Shown here: in pieces, positions 50,970 through 60,030 of the stretch
How the letters are laid out: each line of letters begins with the position of its first letter
Numbering within the stretch: position 1 is the stretch's first letter
NCBI RefSeq assembly: GCF_001422725.1
Contig: NZ_LMMA01000034.1
Location: forward strand, 242,452-306,451
DNA from: Flavobacterium sp. Leaf82
GTDB lineage: Bacteria > Bacteroidota > Bacteroidia > Flavobacteriales > Flavobacteriaceae
DNA: 64,000 nucleotides
Direction of reading: 5' to 3'
The notes under the pieces: model-generated
Database searches by the model: none
What the model was told of the DNA's origin: nothing
The model's input: only the letters and a program-made list of their open reading frames with translations
Made by a program: the position numbers and the translations under genes

Positions 50970-51701
50970 ATGAAAAAACTAGTTAAAATATTCGTTTTTA
51001 GCACATTATTAATTAGCGCTATTGCGAATGCACAAGGAGACAATAACAAGATTAAAGGAAACGGTAAGGTAGTTTCTGAAACAAGAACGACATCTGATTA
51101 TGATGTAATAAAAGTATCGGGATCATTTGATGTAGATTTAGTAGCTGGCAAAGAAGGCAAAATCATTATTAAAGGTGAAGAGAATCTGGTTGCTGCCGTA
51201 AAAGTCGAAGTCGAAGATAATACCCTGAAAATTTATGTTGAAAGAGGTACGAATATAAGATCCAGTATTGGTAAAAAAATTGAAGTTACAGTTCCGTTCC
51301 AAAAAATATCAGAAGTAAGTCTATCAGGTTCCGGAAATATCAATTCTAAAGATGTTATTAAAAATGACAAATTTTCAGCAAAACTAGCCGGTTCAGGAAA
51401 CTTTAATTTAGATGTAGATTCAAACAACTTAGAATTAAATCTAAGCGGTTCAGGAAATATACATTTAAAAGGAAACTCAGAAAGCTTAATTACCAGACTT
51501 GCAGGATCAGGAAATATTGATTCTACAAATCTAAAAGCAAAAAAAGCGGATGTTAATGTTTCTGGATCCGGAAACAGTCGTGTTAATTGTATCGAAAGCT
51601 TAACGGCGAGAATTGCAGGTTCCGGAGATATCAAATACACAGGAAATCCTGAAAAACGAGACGTAAAAGTTTCAGGTTCCGGTAGTATATCAAAAGCATA
51701 A
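50970..51701 (+). CDS. Head GIN-domain (DUF2807) secreted protein
   Basis: A 243-residue protein with a signal peptide (cleavage near AIANAQ). After a 100-residue start (VSETRTTSDYDVIKVSGSFD, the typical head GIN opening) come seven regularly spaced glycine-serine-glycine turns: SGSGNI, AGSGNF, SGSGNI, AGSGNI, SGSGNS, AGSGDI, SGSGSI. Spacing of about 20 residues suits one rung each of a beta-solenoid. Function is unknown. It lies 40 bases after the DUF4097-like gene and is the likely last gene of the sigma-factor operon. Confidence 0.87.
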   Translation: MKKLVKIFVFSTLLISAIANAQGDNNKIKGNGKVVSETRTTSDYDVIKVSGSFDVDLVAGKEGKIIIKGEENLVAAVKVEVEDNTLKIYVERGTNIRSSIGKKIEVTVPFQKISEVSLSGSGNINSKDVIKNDKFSAKLAGSGNFNLDVDSNNLELNLSGSGNIHLKGNSESLITRLAGSGNIDSTNLKAKKADVNVSGSGNSRVNCIESLTARIAGSGDIKYTGNPEKRDVKVSGSGSISKA

Positions 51702-51787
51702 TTATATCAATTAGAATAAAAAAGAATTCTAAAAATTACGATCATCAATCAAAATAAGTTTGTCGTATTTCGACAAATTAATCCCCG

Positions 51788-51819
51788 AAAAGGCACTTTA
51801 TTAATTTAAAGTGCCTTTT
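51788..51819. terminator. Bidirectional terminator with the UMF1 stop codon inside it
   Basis: AAAAGGCACTTTA (51788-51800) pairs perfectly with TAAAGTGCCTTTT (51807-51819). It ends the head-GIN gene (plus) and, because it contains the stop codon of the minus-strand gene at 51806, also that gene. Confidence 0.8.
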
Positions 51820-53125
51820 TTGGTATTCTGCGTAATAAGAAAATAGCAGTTACAAAGAATATCCCTAAAATTACAATTGCTGAGCGTGAACTCCCTGTAA
51901 TTTGATCGATAATACCGTAAACACACATTCCTATTACAATTCCTATTTTTTCAGCTACATCATAAAAACTAAAAAATGAAGCTGTATCTTCTGTTTCCGG
52001 TAATAATTTTGAATAAGTTGAGCGTGATAATGCCTGAATTCCTCCCATGACAAATCCTGCAATAGTGGCTGCTATATAAAAATGAATTGGTAAATAAATA
52101 AAATAAACAATCACACAAAATACTACCCAAATACAGTTAATAAAGATTAAAGTTGGGATATTTCCAAATTTTGCAGATGCTCGTGAAGTTATTACAGCAC
52201 CGGCAACAGCTATTAATTGTATTAGTAAAATAGAAATAATTAACCCAATAGTCCCTTCTTCTTTAGTTTCCCACTGAATTTCCTGAGCCCCAAAATATGT
52301 AGCCACAAGCAATACCGTTTGTACTGCCATACTTGAAACAAAAAAACCTCCTAAATAACGTTTTAACGGTATATTTTCCTGTAATAAAGCCCAAACTTTC
52401 TTCAACTCATTAAATCCATTAAATACAACAGATTTTGTTAGTTTTTCGCCGGTTTCTTTTCTTCCTTTTGGTAAATAGTAATAGGTATACTGGCTAAATA
52501 TTATCCACCACGCTCCTACCATCACAAATGAATATCGCATCGCTTTCATTGCTGCTTCGCCATCTGTACCGCTAATTCCAAAAAGTTTTGGTTTCATGAT
52601 CATCGCTAAGTTGATGATTAATAAAATTACACTTCCAATATATCCTAATGAGTATCCTTTGGCGCTTATTTTATCCTGTTGTTCTTCAAATGCAATATCC
52701 GGTAAATAAGAATTGTAGAAAACCAAACTTCCCCAATATCCCAATAAACCAAAAAAGTAGAACATCAGGCCAATATAAATATTATCAAGATCAAACCAAT
52801 ACAAGCCCATACAGGATAAAGCTCCCATGTAACAGAAAAATTTCATGAAGGATTTTTTATTACCAACATAATCAGCAATACCTGATAAAAATGGAGATAT
52901 AATAGAAACAACTAAAAACGCAATTGCTGTAATAAAACTAATTAAAGCCGAATTCTTTAAATGCATGCCAAAAACATCAATGTAGTGATCACGCTCTGAA
53001 AATAAAGCTTCATAAAAAATAGGAAATACTGCTGATGCAATTGTAAGTGTATAAACTGAATTTGCCCAATCGTAAAATGCCCAGGCGTTTAATAATTTTT
53101 TATCTCCTTTTTGTAAATCTTTCAT
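51806..53125 (-). CDS. UMF1/Atg22-like MFS transporter
   Basis: A 439-residue membrane protein with about 12 helices. The start LLNAWAFYDWANSVYTLTIASAVFP is diagnostic of the UMF1 (Atg22-like) family, and GGIQALSRSTYSKLLPE and FFSFYDVAEKIGIVIG in the second half support it. Yeast Atg22 exports amino acids from the vacuole, but bacterial members have no firm substrate. It is monocistronic, between terminators at 51788 and 53240. Confidence 0.88.
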   Translation of the reverse strand: MKDLQKGDKKLLNAWAFYDWANSVYTLTIASAVFPIFYEALFSERDHYIDVFGMHLKNSALISFITAIAFLVVSIISPFLSGIADYVGNKKSFMKFFCYMGALSCMGLYWFDLDNIYIGLMFYFFGLLGYWGSLVFYNSYLPDIAFEEQQDKISAKGYSLGYIGSVILLIINLAMIMKPKLFGISGTDGEAAMKAMRYSFVMVGAWWIIFSQYTYYYLPKGRKETGEKLTKSVVFNGFNELKKVWALLQENIPLKRYLGGFFVSSMAVQTVLLVATYFGAQEIQWETKEEGTIGLIISILLIQLIAVAGAVITSRASAKFGNIPTLIFINCIWVVFCVIVYFIYLPIHFYIAATIAGFVMGGIQALSRSTYSKLLPETEDTASFFSFYDVAEKIGIVIGMCVYGIIDQITGSSRSAIVILGIFFVTAIFLLRRIPKKAL

Positions 53126-53239
53126 AGAAATGGTTTTGTTAACAGGCTACGAATTTATCTCTTTTTTATCATAATCAAATACAAATTTGACAAATCGTAT
53201 ATTAATAAATTATAAACTTTTAAAATTACAGCTCATAAA

Positions 53240-53269
53240 AAAAGCCATTCACCGTAGCGAATAGCTTTT
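53240..53269 (-). terminator. Terminator of the M48 protease gene
   Basis: AAAAGC/ATTC (53240-53250) pairs with GAAT/GCTTTT (53259-53269) with one C-A mismatch. A T run follows on the minus strand. Confidence 0.75.
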
Positions 53270-53307
53270 AAAATCATCTTTGAATTAAATCAAAATGATA
53301 AATATTT

Positions 53308-54120
53308 TTAGCGAATAACACCAACTTTTAAAGCCATTGCTTTTGCCTCTGGAATTAATGATCTAATGTTCGCAATTCTCGTAGCGTCAGATGGGTGTGT
53401 ACTCATAAATTCAGGTGTTCCTGCTCCTCCGGATTTTGCTGACATTCTAGTCCAGAATGCAATAGCATCGTCTGGATTATATCCTGCAATTGCCATAAGT
53501 GTTAAACCTATTTTATCCGCTTCTGTTTCATTACTTCTGCTAAATGGCAACATTACTCCTACTTCAGAACCTAATCCGTAAGCCTGAGCAAAAATTTGCT
53601 GAGTTGATTCAGATTTTCCACTTGTTGCTGCTCCTAGAGCCGCTCCACCAATTTGTTGCAATTGTGCTGCACTCATTCTTTGTGCACCGTGATTGGCTAA
53701 TGCGTGAGAAACTTCATGTCCCATTACAGTAGCTAAACCTGCTTCGTCCTGAGTTATTGGTAAAATCCCGGAATAAACCACGATTTTCCCTCCTGGCATA
53801 CACCATGCATTTACTTCTTTATTTTCTACTAATTTATATTCCCATCTGTAATCACTTAAATATTGTGATTGTCCCAGATAAGTCAAATATTTTTCGGCAG
53901 CAGTTTTAATTCTTGAACCTACTGTTTCTACTCTTTTAGCATCTGCAGTACCTGTAATAACCTTGTTTTCTGCTATAAAAGCATTATATTGTTGAAAAGA
54001 CGACGGAAACAATTCGCTGTTCGAAACAAAGTTCAAATTTTTCTTTCCTGTAACAGGGTTTGTTGCACAACCAACAAGTAAAACAGCTGTGAAAATCCCT
54101 AAGAATAAATGTTTTTTCAT
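53308..54120 (-). CDS. M48 family metalloprotease, outer-membrane lipoprotein
   Basis: A 270-residue lipoprotein from ATG 54120; starting at 54144 would overlap a TATTTTTG box (54151-54144) and displace the signal. The lipobox is LLVGC, with Cys as the first mature residue. The zinc motif is HEVSHALANH with the third ligand in ETEADKIG, and the M48 family ending HPSDATRIANI follows. It resembles BepA/LoiP-type proteases that survey outer-membrane proteins. Confidence 0.92.
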   Translation of the reverse strand: MKKHLFLGIFTAVLLVGCATNPVTGKKNLNFVSNSELFPSSFQQYNAFIAENKVITGTADAKRVETVGSRIKTAAEKYLTYLGQSQYLSDYRWEYKLVENKEVNAWCMPGGKIVVYSGILPITQDEAGLATVMGHEVSHALANHGAQRMSAAQLQQIGGAALGAATSGKSESTQQIFAQAYGLGSEVGVMLPFSRSNETEADKIGLTLMAIAGYNPDDAIAFWTRMSAKSGGAGTPEFMSTHPSDATRIANIRSLIPEAKAMALKVGVIR

Positions 54121-54207
54121 GATATTTAATTTTTTAACACACACAAAAATACAATTATTATTATCTTATTAATTTATATAATTTTTCAAAAAGCTATCAG
54201 AATTTAC

Positions 54208-56607
54208 TTATTCACCAATAATATGGAGTTCATTAAACTCTTTATCAACTATTAAGAATCCATTTTCTTCAAAATTGATTCTATCAAATTCTATTTTTTC
54301 GTTGTCAATTTCAATTTCAGCAACTTTAAACGGCAATCCAATCAAATTGATTTTATATTTCGTGTATGGCGTATCATATTTACCTTCTTTATGAAGCTGA
54401 ACAATTAACTCTTTTTCCTTACCTATCGTTCTAAAAGACAGAAAACTATAACGTCCTTTTTTATAATCATATCCATCTTGTGCATCTTCATACACAACAG
54501 ATTTTTCTTTACCATTTTTAAAATACAGATCCAATGTTAATTCATCAAATTCAAGTTCACCTACATATTGCTGAACAGGATATTTTGGTATTATGGCACC
54601 TGCTTTTATAAAAACCGGAATTTCATCGAATTTGGTATCAATCCAAACTTCTCTTCCACCAGTATAAAATTCATTTGTCCAGTAATTATACCACTCACCT
54701 CTTGGTATATACATACGTCTGCCTACAGCATTAGGTTCAAGTATTGGACATACCAAAATTTGATTTCCAAAAATAAATTCGTCATTACGATAATGCGTTT
54801 GAGTATCATCCTGATCGTAATAAACCAATGGTTTTAGCATAGGAATTCCTTCTTCAATATATTGCCAGAACATCGTGTATAAGTATGGTAATAATTGATA
54901 ACGAAGGCTTACAAACTTTCTGGTAATATTAATAACCTCTTCATCAAAAGCCCAAGGTTCCTGATTGCCATGATCTCCTGAAGAATGCGTTCTGCAAAAC
55001 GGATGAAAAACACCCAACTGAATCCAGCGTGCATATAATTCGCCTGTAGGCTGTTCTGCAAATCCACCAATATCAGAACCTGTAAATCCCATTCCGGAAA
55101 TACTCATTCTCTGAACCTGAATATTGGCAATCCATAAATGCTCCCAAGTTGCTACATTGTCTCCTGTCCAGGATGATGTATATCGTTGTGCTCCTGAATA
55201 GGCTGATCTTGTAATTACAAACGGTCGTTTAGGATAGGTAAATCGTTTTACTCCATGATAAGTCGCTCGCGCCATTTGTGTGCCATAAATATTATGGGCT
55301 TTCCTGTGACTACAAGGATTTCCGTCATAAGAGTGGCGAACATCCATTGGGAAAGTTTTATTTGGAACCTCCATAACTGCAGGTTCGTTCATATCATTCC
55401 AAACTCCTTTTACGCCAATATCTGAAATTAATTCTTTAAATAAACCTGCCCACCATTCTCTTACTGCGGGATTTGTATAATCTGGGAAGTTACATTCTCC
55501 CGGCCAGACTTTACCTTTCATATACGGTCCATCTGCCCTTTTACAGAAATAATCTTTTTCTAATGCTTCCTGATAAACCCAGTAATCTTTATCAATTTTA
55601 ATTCCTGGATCAATGATGACAACTGTTTTAAAACCGTCTTCGGCTAAATCTGCAACCATTTGTTTTGGATCCGGAAAATATTGTTTATTCCAGGTAAAAC
55701 ATCGAAACCCTTCCATATAATCAATATCCAGATAAATCGCATCGCAGGGAATTTTTAATTCTCTAAATTTTGAAGTAATTTCTTTTACTTTACTTTCTGG
55801 ATAATAACTCCATTTACATTGATGATATCCCAAAACCCACAAAGGTGGCAATTCTGGTTTTCCTGTAAGATCTGTGTATGTCGTGACCACATCCTGCATT
55901 TGTGGTCCATAAATAAAATAGTAATTCATTTCGCCGCCTTCAGCCCAAAAACTGGCAACGTTCCTTCTTTCCTGACAAAAATCAAAGAAAGTTCTAAAAG
56001 TATTATCAAAGAAAATCCCGTAAGATTGTTTGTTGTGCAGTCCAATATAAAACGGAACAACTTTGTATAAAGGTTCCTGATCTTTTTGATAAGCATATTG
56101 ATCAGTTGCAAAATTTTCTAATCGTTTGCCTTTAAGATTCATTTGGGTTGCTTTATCTCCAAGACCATAAAAACATTCACCATCTTTTGATGATTTGCTC
56201 ATTTTTACAATGTTTCCTCCGTATTCATAACTTTCTTCCCAGTGAAAACCAAGTTCATCTTCAAGAATTAAGAGATCGTTCAAATCATAAATAGACAAAC
56301 GAAGATCTGCTTTCTGAATTTTACATTTTACTTTACTGGTTCTGATCTGGAAATAAGTTTCCTCCTCTGTAAGTTCTAAAAAATTATAACCGTGAAGTTG
56401 GGTCTTATCAATTGCATATGAAAAATCATTACTAAAATAACCTTTTGTCGTAAAGCGAAACCGAATCAAACTGTCTCTGAGAATAGTAACTTTTAAGATT
56501 ACTTTATTATCAGTATTAAAAAAAATCGAATCGCCTTCATGTTCATATGAGACAATTTTTGATGGATACAAATCGCCTTTGTATTCTAATGATGTATTTG
56601 TAATCAT
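54208..56607 (-). CDS. Glycoside hydrolase family 31 alpha-glucosidase
   Basis: A 799-residue enzyme. The GH31 catalytic nucleophile lies in GVWNDMNEPAV, the acid/base region is SSWTGDN, and THSSGDHGNQEPW is the typical downstream loop. It hydrolyses alpha-linked glucosides from non-reducing ends. No signal peptide is seen, so it is probably cytoplasmic and acts on glycogen fragments or maltodextrins. It is the last gene of the glgA-glgC-glgB block, separated from glgB by 200 bases that contain a LacI-type palindrome and a TATGTTTG box. Confidence 0.93.
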   Translation of the reverse strand: MITNTSLEYKGDLYPSKIVSYEHEGDSIFFNTDNKVILKVTILRDSLIRFRFTTKGYFSNDFSYAIDKTQLHGYNFLELTEEETYFQIRTSKVKCKIQKADLRLSIYDLNDLLILEDELGFHWEESYEYGGNIVKMSKSSKDGECFYGLGDKATQMNLKGKRLENFATDQYAYQKDQEPLYKVVPFYIGLHNKQSYGIFFDNTFRTFFDFCQERRNVASFWAEGGEMNYYFIYGPQMQDVVTTYTDLTGKPELPPLWVLGYHQCKWSYYPESKVKEITSKFRELKIPCDAIYLDIDYMEGFRCFTWNKQYFPDPKQMVADLAEDGFKTVVIIDPGIKIDKDYWVYQEALEKDYFCKRADGPYMKGKVWPGECNFPDYTNPAVREWWAGLFKELISDIGVKGVWNDMNEPAVMEVPNKTFPMDVRHSYDGNPCSHRKAHNIYGTQMARATYHGVKRFTYPKRPFVITRSAYSGAQRYTSSWTGDNVATWEHLWIANIQVQRMSISGMGFTGSDIGGFAEQPTGELYARWIQLGVFHPFCRTHSSGDHGNQEPWAFDEEVINITRKFVSLRYQLLPYLYTMFWQYIEEGIPMLKPLVYYDQDDTQTHYRNDEFIFGNQILVCPILEPNAVGRRMYIPRGEWYNYWTNEFYTGGREVWIDTKFDEIPVFIKAGAIIPKYPVQQYVGELEFDELTLDLYFKNGKEKSVVYEDAQDGYDYKKGRYSFLSFRTIGKEKELIVQLHKEGKYDTPYTKYKINLIGLPFKVAEIEIDNEKIEFDRINFEENGFLIVDKEFNELHIIGE

Positions 56608-56647
56608 ATCGCTAATGAATTAATTATTTTAACGCTAATCTCTGTTT

Positions 56648-56709
56648 CAAACATACAAAAAAACCATATAAAGCTCTATCAATATAAGGTTTATTCACGA
56701 AAACGTTTT
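56648..56709 (-). promoter_or_regulatory. Promoter box and LacI-type operator of the GH31 gene
   Basis: On the minus strand a TATGTTTG box (56655-56648) lies 40 bases upstream of the GH31 start, with a TTG 24 bases further up (56682-56680). The palindrome AAAACGTTTT (56700-56709, flanked by G and TTTC) lies just upstream of the TTG. Confidence 0.45.
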
Positions 56710-56807
56710 TTCTGAATGAGTGCTAAAATTGATGTCTAAAAACAGACAATTCAATAATTTAAAAACGTTAAACTGATAAATTGGTATTGGTAAAAAATAA
56801 TTATTAT

Positions 56808-58712
56808 TTACACAAAAGAATAAACAGTCACACTTAAAGGAGGTAATATTAATTCAACAGAATATTGTCTTCCATCATAAGGTATTGCTTCTGTTTTTAA
56901 GTTTTTAAAATTTCCTACTCCACTTCCTCCGTAGATCGTCGCATCACTATTAAAAATCTCTTCTAATTTACCTTTTTGTGGAATCGCTATTCTATAATTC
57001 TCCCGCATTACTTGTGTGAAATTACAAACGATAACTAAATCGTCTTTAGAGTCATTTCCTTTTCGGATATAAGACAAAACAGCATTTTGGTGATCTGAAT
57101 AATTAATCCATTCAAAACCTTCTCCTGTAAATTGCTTTTCATACAATGCAGGACGTGATTTATAAAGTTGATTTAAATCTGTAATTACTTTTTTAATTCC
57201 TGAATGATAATCATATTGCAGTAAATGCCAGTCTAAACTTTTTTCAAAATTCCATTCATCACTTTGTCCGAACTCAGAACCCATAAAAAGCAGCTTTGTT
57301 CCGGGATGTGTAAACATATAACCGTACAACAATCTTAAATTAGCAAATTTCTGCCATTCATCACCCGGCATTTTATTAGCAATAGATTTTTTCCCGTACA
57401 CTACTTCATCGTGCGAAAACGGAAGCATAAAATTTTCTGTAAAAGCATACGTCATTGAAAAAGTCAAATCATTTTGATGGTACTTTCGATAAACCGTTTC
57501 TTTCTGAAAGTATTTTAAAGTATCATGCATCCAGCCCATCATCCATTTCATTCCAAAACCTAAACCACCTGTAAAAGTTGGTCTGGAAACCATAGGAAAA
57601 GAGGTGCTTTCTTCAGCAATGGTTTGAACTCCATCAAAATTAGCATAGATTACTTCATTAAATTCTTTAAGAAAACTAATCGTATCGAGATTTTCTCTTC
57701 CTCCATAAATATTAGGTTCCCATTCTCCCTCTTCTCTCGAATAATCAAGATACAACATCGAAGCTACGGCATCAACACGCAAACCATCAGCATGATAATG
57801 TTGTAACCAGAAAACTGCATTACTAATCAAGAAAGCTCGTACTTCATTACGTCCGTAATTAAAAACCAAACTTTTCCAATCCGGATGATATCCTTTCCTG
57901 CGATCCGGATGTTCGTATAAATGTGATCCGTCAAAAAAGCCTAATCCATGTGCATCATCAGGAAAATGTGATGGAACCCAGTCTAAAATCACTCCAATCC
58001 CTGCCTGATGCAATTTATCAACCAAAACCATAAAATCTTGTGGCTTTCCAAAACGAGAAGTGGGAGCAAAATATCCGGCTAATTGATATCCCCAAGACGG
58101 GTCATAAGGATACTCCATAATTGGCATAAATTCTACGTGCGTAAAACCCGTTTCTTTTACATACGTCACCAAATCTTCTGCCAATTCTAAGTAGGTTAAA
58201 AACCTATTATTTTCTGCACGTTTCCACGAACCTAAATGAACTTCATAAACAGAATAAGGTTTATCAAGACCATTTTTCTCTTTACGGGATTGCATCCAAT
58301 TATCATCTTTCCAATTATAATCCAGATCCCAAACAACCGAAGCTGTATGTGGTGGTTTTTCGCAATACAAAGAAAACGGATCTGCTTTTTCAGTTACAGC
58401 TCCATTTATATTTGATTGAATTTTATATTTATAAAGTGCTCCTTTTTCTACAGCAGGAATAAATCCTTCCCAAATTCCGGAAGAATCCCATCGCACTTGC
58501 AATAAATGTTCGCCTTGTGTCCAGTAATTAAAATCGCCAACAACCGAAACAGATTCTGCAGTTGGAGCCCAAACTGCAAAATAAACGCCTTTTACTCCGT
58601 TAACTTCAACTAAATGCGCTCCTAATTTTTCATATAACCTGAAGTGTTTCCCTGCTTTGAATAAATCAATATCAAAATCAGTAAATAGAGAATGCGTGAT
58701 AACTTTATTCAT
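56808..58712 (-). CDS. glgB: 1,4-alpha-glucan branching enzyme
   Basis: A 634-residue GH13 enzyme. The N-terminal CBM48 module (YFAVWAPTAESVSVVGDFNY) precedes the catalytic barrel, with DGLRVDAVASMLYLDYSR (nucleophile Asp), AEESTSFPMVS (acid/base Glu) and FSHDEVVYGKKS (third acid). It forms alpha-1,6 branches in glycogen. It follows glgC by 37 bases on the same strand. Confidence 0.96.
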   Translation of the reverse strand: MNKVITHSLFTDFDIDLFKAGKHFRLYEKLGAHLVEVNGVKGVYFAVWAPTAESVSVVGDFNYWTQGEHLLQVRWDSSGIWEGFIPAVEKGALYKYKIQSNINGAVTEKADPFSLYCEKPPHTASVVWDLDYNWKDDNWMQSRKEKNGLDKPYSVYEVHLGSWKRAENNRFLTYLELAEDLVTYVKETGFTHVEFMPIMEYPYDPSWGYQLAGYFAPTSRFGKPQDFMVLVDKLHQAGIGVILDWVPSHFPDDAHGLGFFDGSHLYEHPDRRKGYHPDWKSLVFNYGRNEVRAFLISNAVFWLQHYHADGLRVDAVASMLYLDYSREEGEWEPNIYGGRENLDTISFLKEFNEVIYANFDGVQTIAEESTSFPMVSRPTFTGGLGFGMKWMMGWMHDTLKYFQKETVYRKYHQNDLTFSMTYAFTENFMLPFSHDEVVYGKKSIANKMPGDEWQKFANLRLLYGYMFTHPGTKLLFMGSEFGQSDEWNFEKSLDWHLLQYDYHSGIKKVITDLNQLYKSRPALYEKQFTGEGFEWINYSDHQNAVLSYIRKGNDSKDDLVIVCNFTQVMRENYRIAIPQKGKLEEIFNSDATIYGGSGVGNFKNLKTEAIPYDGRQYSVELILPPLSVTVYSFV

Positions 58713-58749
58713 ATTTGGTTTTTAAGGCAACAAATTAAATTTAAATATT

Positions 58750-60030
58750 TTATTCAATTCTAAAATTATCCGACAGGACAACTCCTTTTTTTATAACTAC
58801 AATACCATCTTTTATACTGTATAATTCATTTGTAAAATTGTCTAAATGTTTTCCTCCATTAATATGAACGTTGTTTCCTATTCGAACATTTTTATCAATT
58901 AAAGCATTTTTTATAAAACAATTTTCACCTATTCCAACATGTATCTTATTGATCGTACTTTCATGATTCATTTCATCCAGATCCTGATAAAAATCGTTCC
59001 CCATTACATAGCAATTTTCCAGTTCTGTACCTGTACCAATTCTTGATCGAATACCAATTACAGAACTTTTAATTTCTTTGGCGTTAATAATACATCCTTC
59101 AGAAATTAAGGATTGATTAATAATCGAATTTCTAAATTTTGACGGAGGTAATAATCTTGGTCTGGTGAAAATTTTATTATCGTTATCAAACAAATTAAAT
59201 TCTGGAATGTCAGCTGTTAAACCAATATTAGCTTCAAAAAAGGATTCGATATTCCCAATATCTGTCCAATATCCTTCATATTGGTAACTTAAAATTTTAT
59301 GTTTCCCTACAGCTTGCGGAATAATTTCTTTACCAAAATCTTTCGTTTCAGGATCTGCCATCAAATCTTCTAACAACTGACGGTTGAAAATATAAATTCC
59401 CATTGAAGCCAGATACTTTTTACCTTTCTCTTGCATATGTTCGCTTACTTCAGATTCCCATTCCGGTAAAAGTGATGCATGAGGTTTTTCTATAAAAGCT
59501 TCTACGTAACTTTCATGACACGTTTTTAAGATTCCAAATTCAGGTGCGTCTTTAGCATTTACAGGCAAAGTAGCAATAGAAATTTCTGCATCTGCAGCAA
59601 TATGAGCTTCCAGCATTTCATTAAAATCCATTTGATACAATTGATCGCCAGAAAGAATTAAAGCGTGATCAAAATCGTGTTTTAAAAAATGCGACATACA
59701 TTGGCGAACAGCATCTGCCGTTCCCTGAAACCAGGTTGGATTATCCGGAGTCTGTTCTGCCGCTAAAATATCAACAAAAGACTGACTGAAAATACTAAAA
59801 TTAAAGGTATTTTTAATATGTGCATTTAAAGATGCTGAGTTAAACTGTGTCAAAACAAATATTTTAAAGATATCAGAATTGATACAATTTGAAATAGGAA
59901 TATCTACCAATCTATATTTTCCGCCAATTGGCACCGCTGGTTTTGATCTGGTTTCTGTTAATGGAAACAAACGTGATCCTTGTCCTCCTCCTAAAATAAT
60001 AGCAACTACATTTTTCTTTTTAAATTTCAT
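58750..60030 (-). CDS. glgC: Glucose-1-phosphate adenylyltransferase
   Basis: A 426-residue enzyme that makes ADP-glucose from glucose-1-phosphate and ATP. AIILGGGQGSRLFPLTETRS (nucleotide loop) is at about residues 10-29, with KPAVPIGGKYRLVDIPISNC after it; the C-terminal part is a left-handed beta-helix (SRIGTGTELENCYVMG, IGNNVHINGG). I place the start at ATG 60030; a TTG at 60039 is also possible. The start overlaps the end of glgA by 11 bases. Confidence 0.95.
   Translation of the reverse strand: MKFKKKNVVAIILGGGQGSRLFPLTETRSKPAVPIGGKYRLVDIPISNCINSDIFKIFVLTQFNSASLNAHIKNTFNFSIFSQSFVDILAAEQTPDNPTWFQGTADAVRQCMSHFLKHDFDHALILSGDQLYQMDFNEMLEAHIAADAEISIATLPVNAKDAPEFGILKTCHESYVEAFIEKPHASLLPEWESEVSEHMQEKGKKYLASMGIYIFNRQLLEDLMADPETKDFGKEIIPQAVGKHKILSYQYEGYWTDIGNIESFFEANIGLTADIPEFNLFDNDNKIFTRPRLLPPSKFRNSIINQSLISEGCIINAKEIKSSVIGIRSRIGTGTELENCYVMGNDFYQDLDEMNHESTINKIHVGIGENCFIKNALIDKNVRIGNNVHINGGKHLDNFTNELYSIKDGIVVIKKGVVLSDNFRIE

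Noticed and set aside
51233..51640. Minus-strand frame inside the head-GIN gene
   Set aside because: It is the antisense of the repeated GSGNI codons (FPDP-type repeats) and lies wholly within a well-supported gene.
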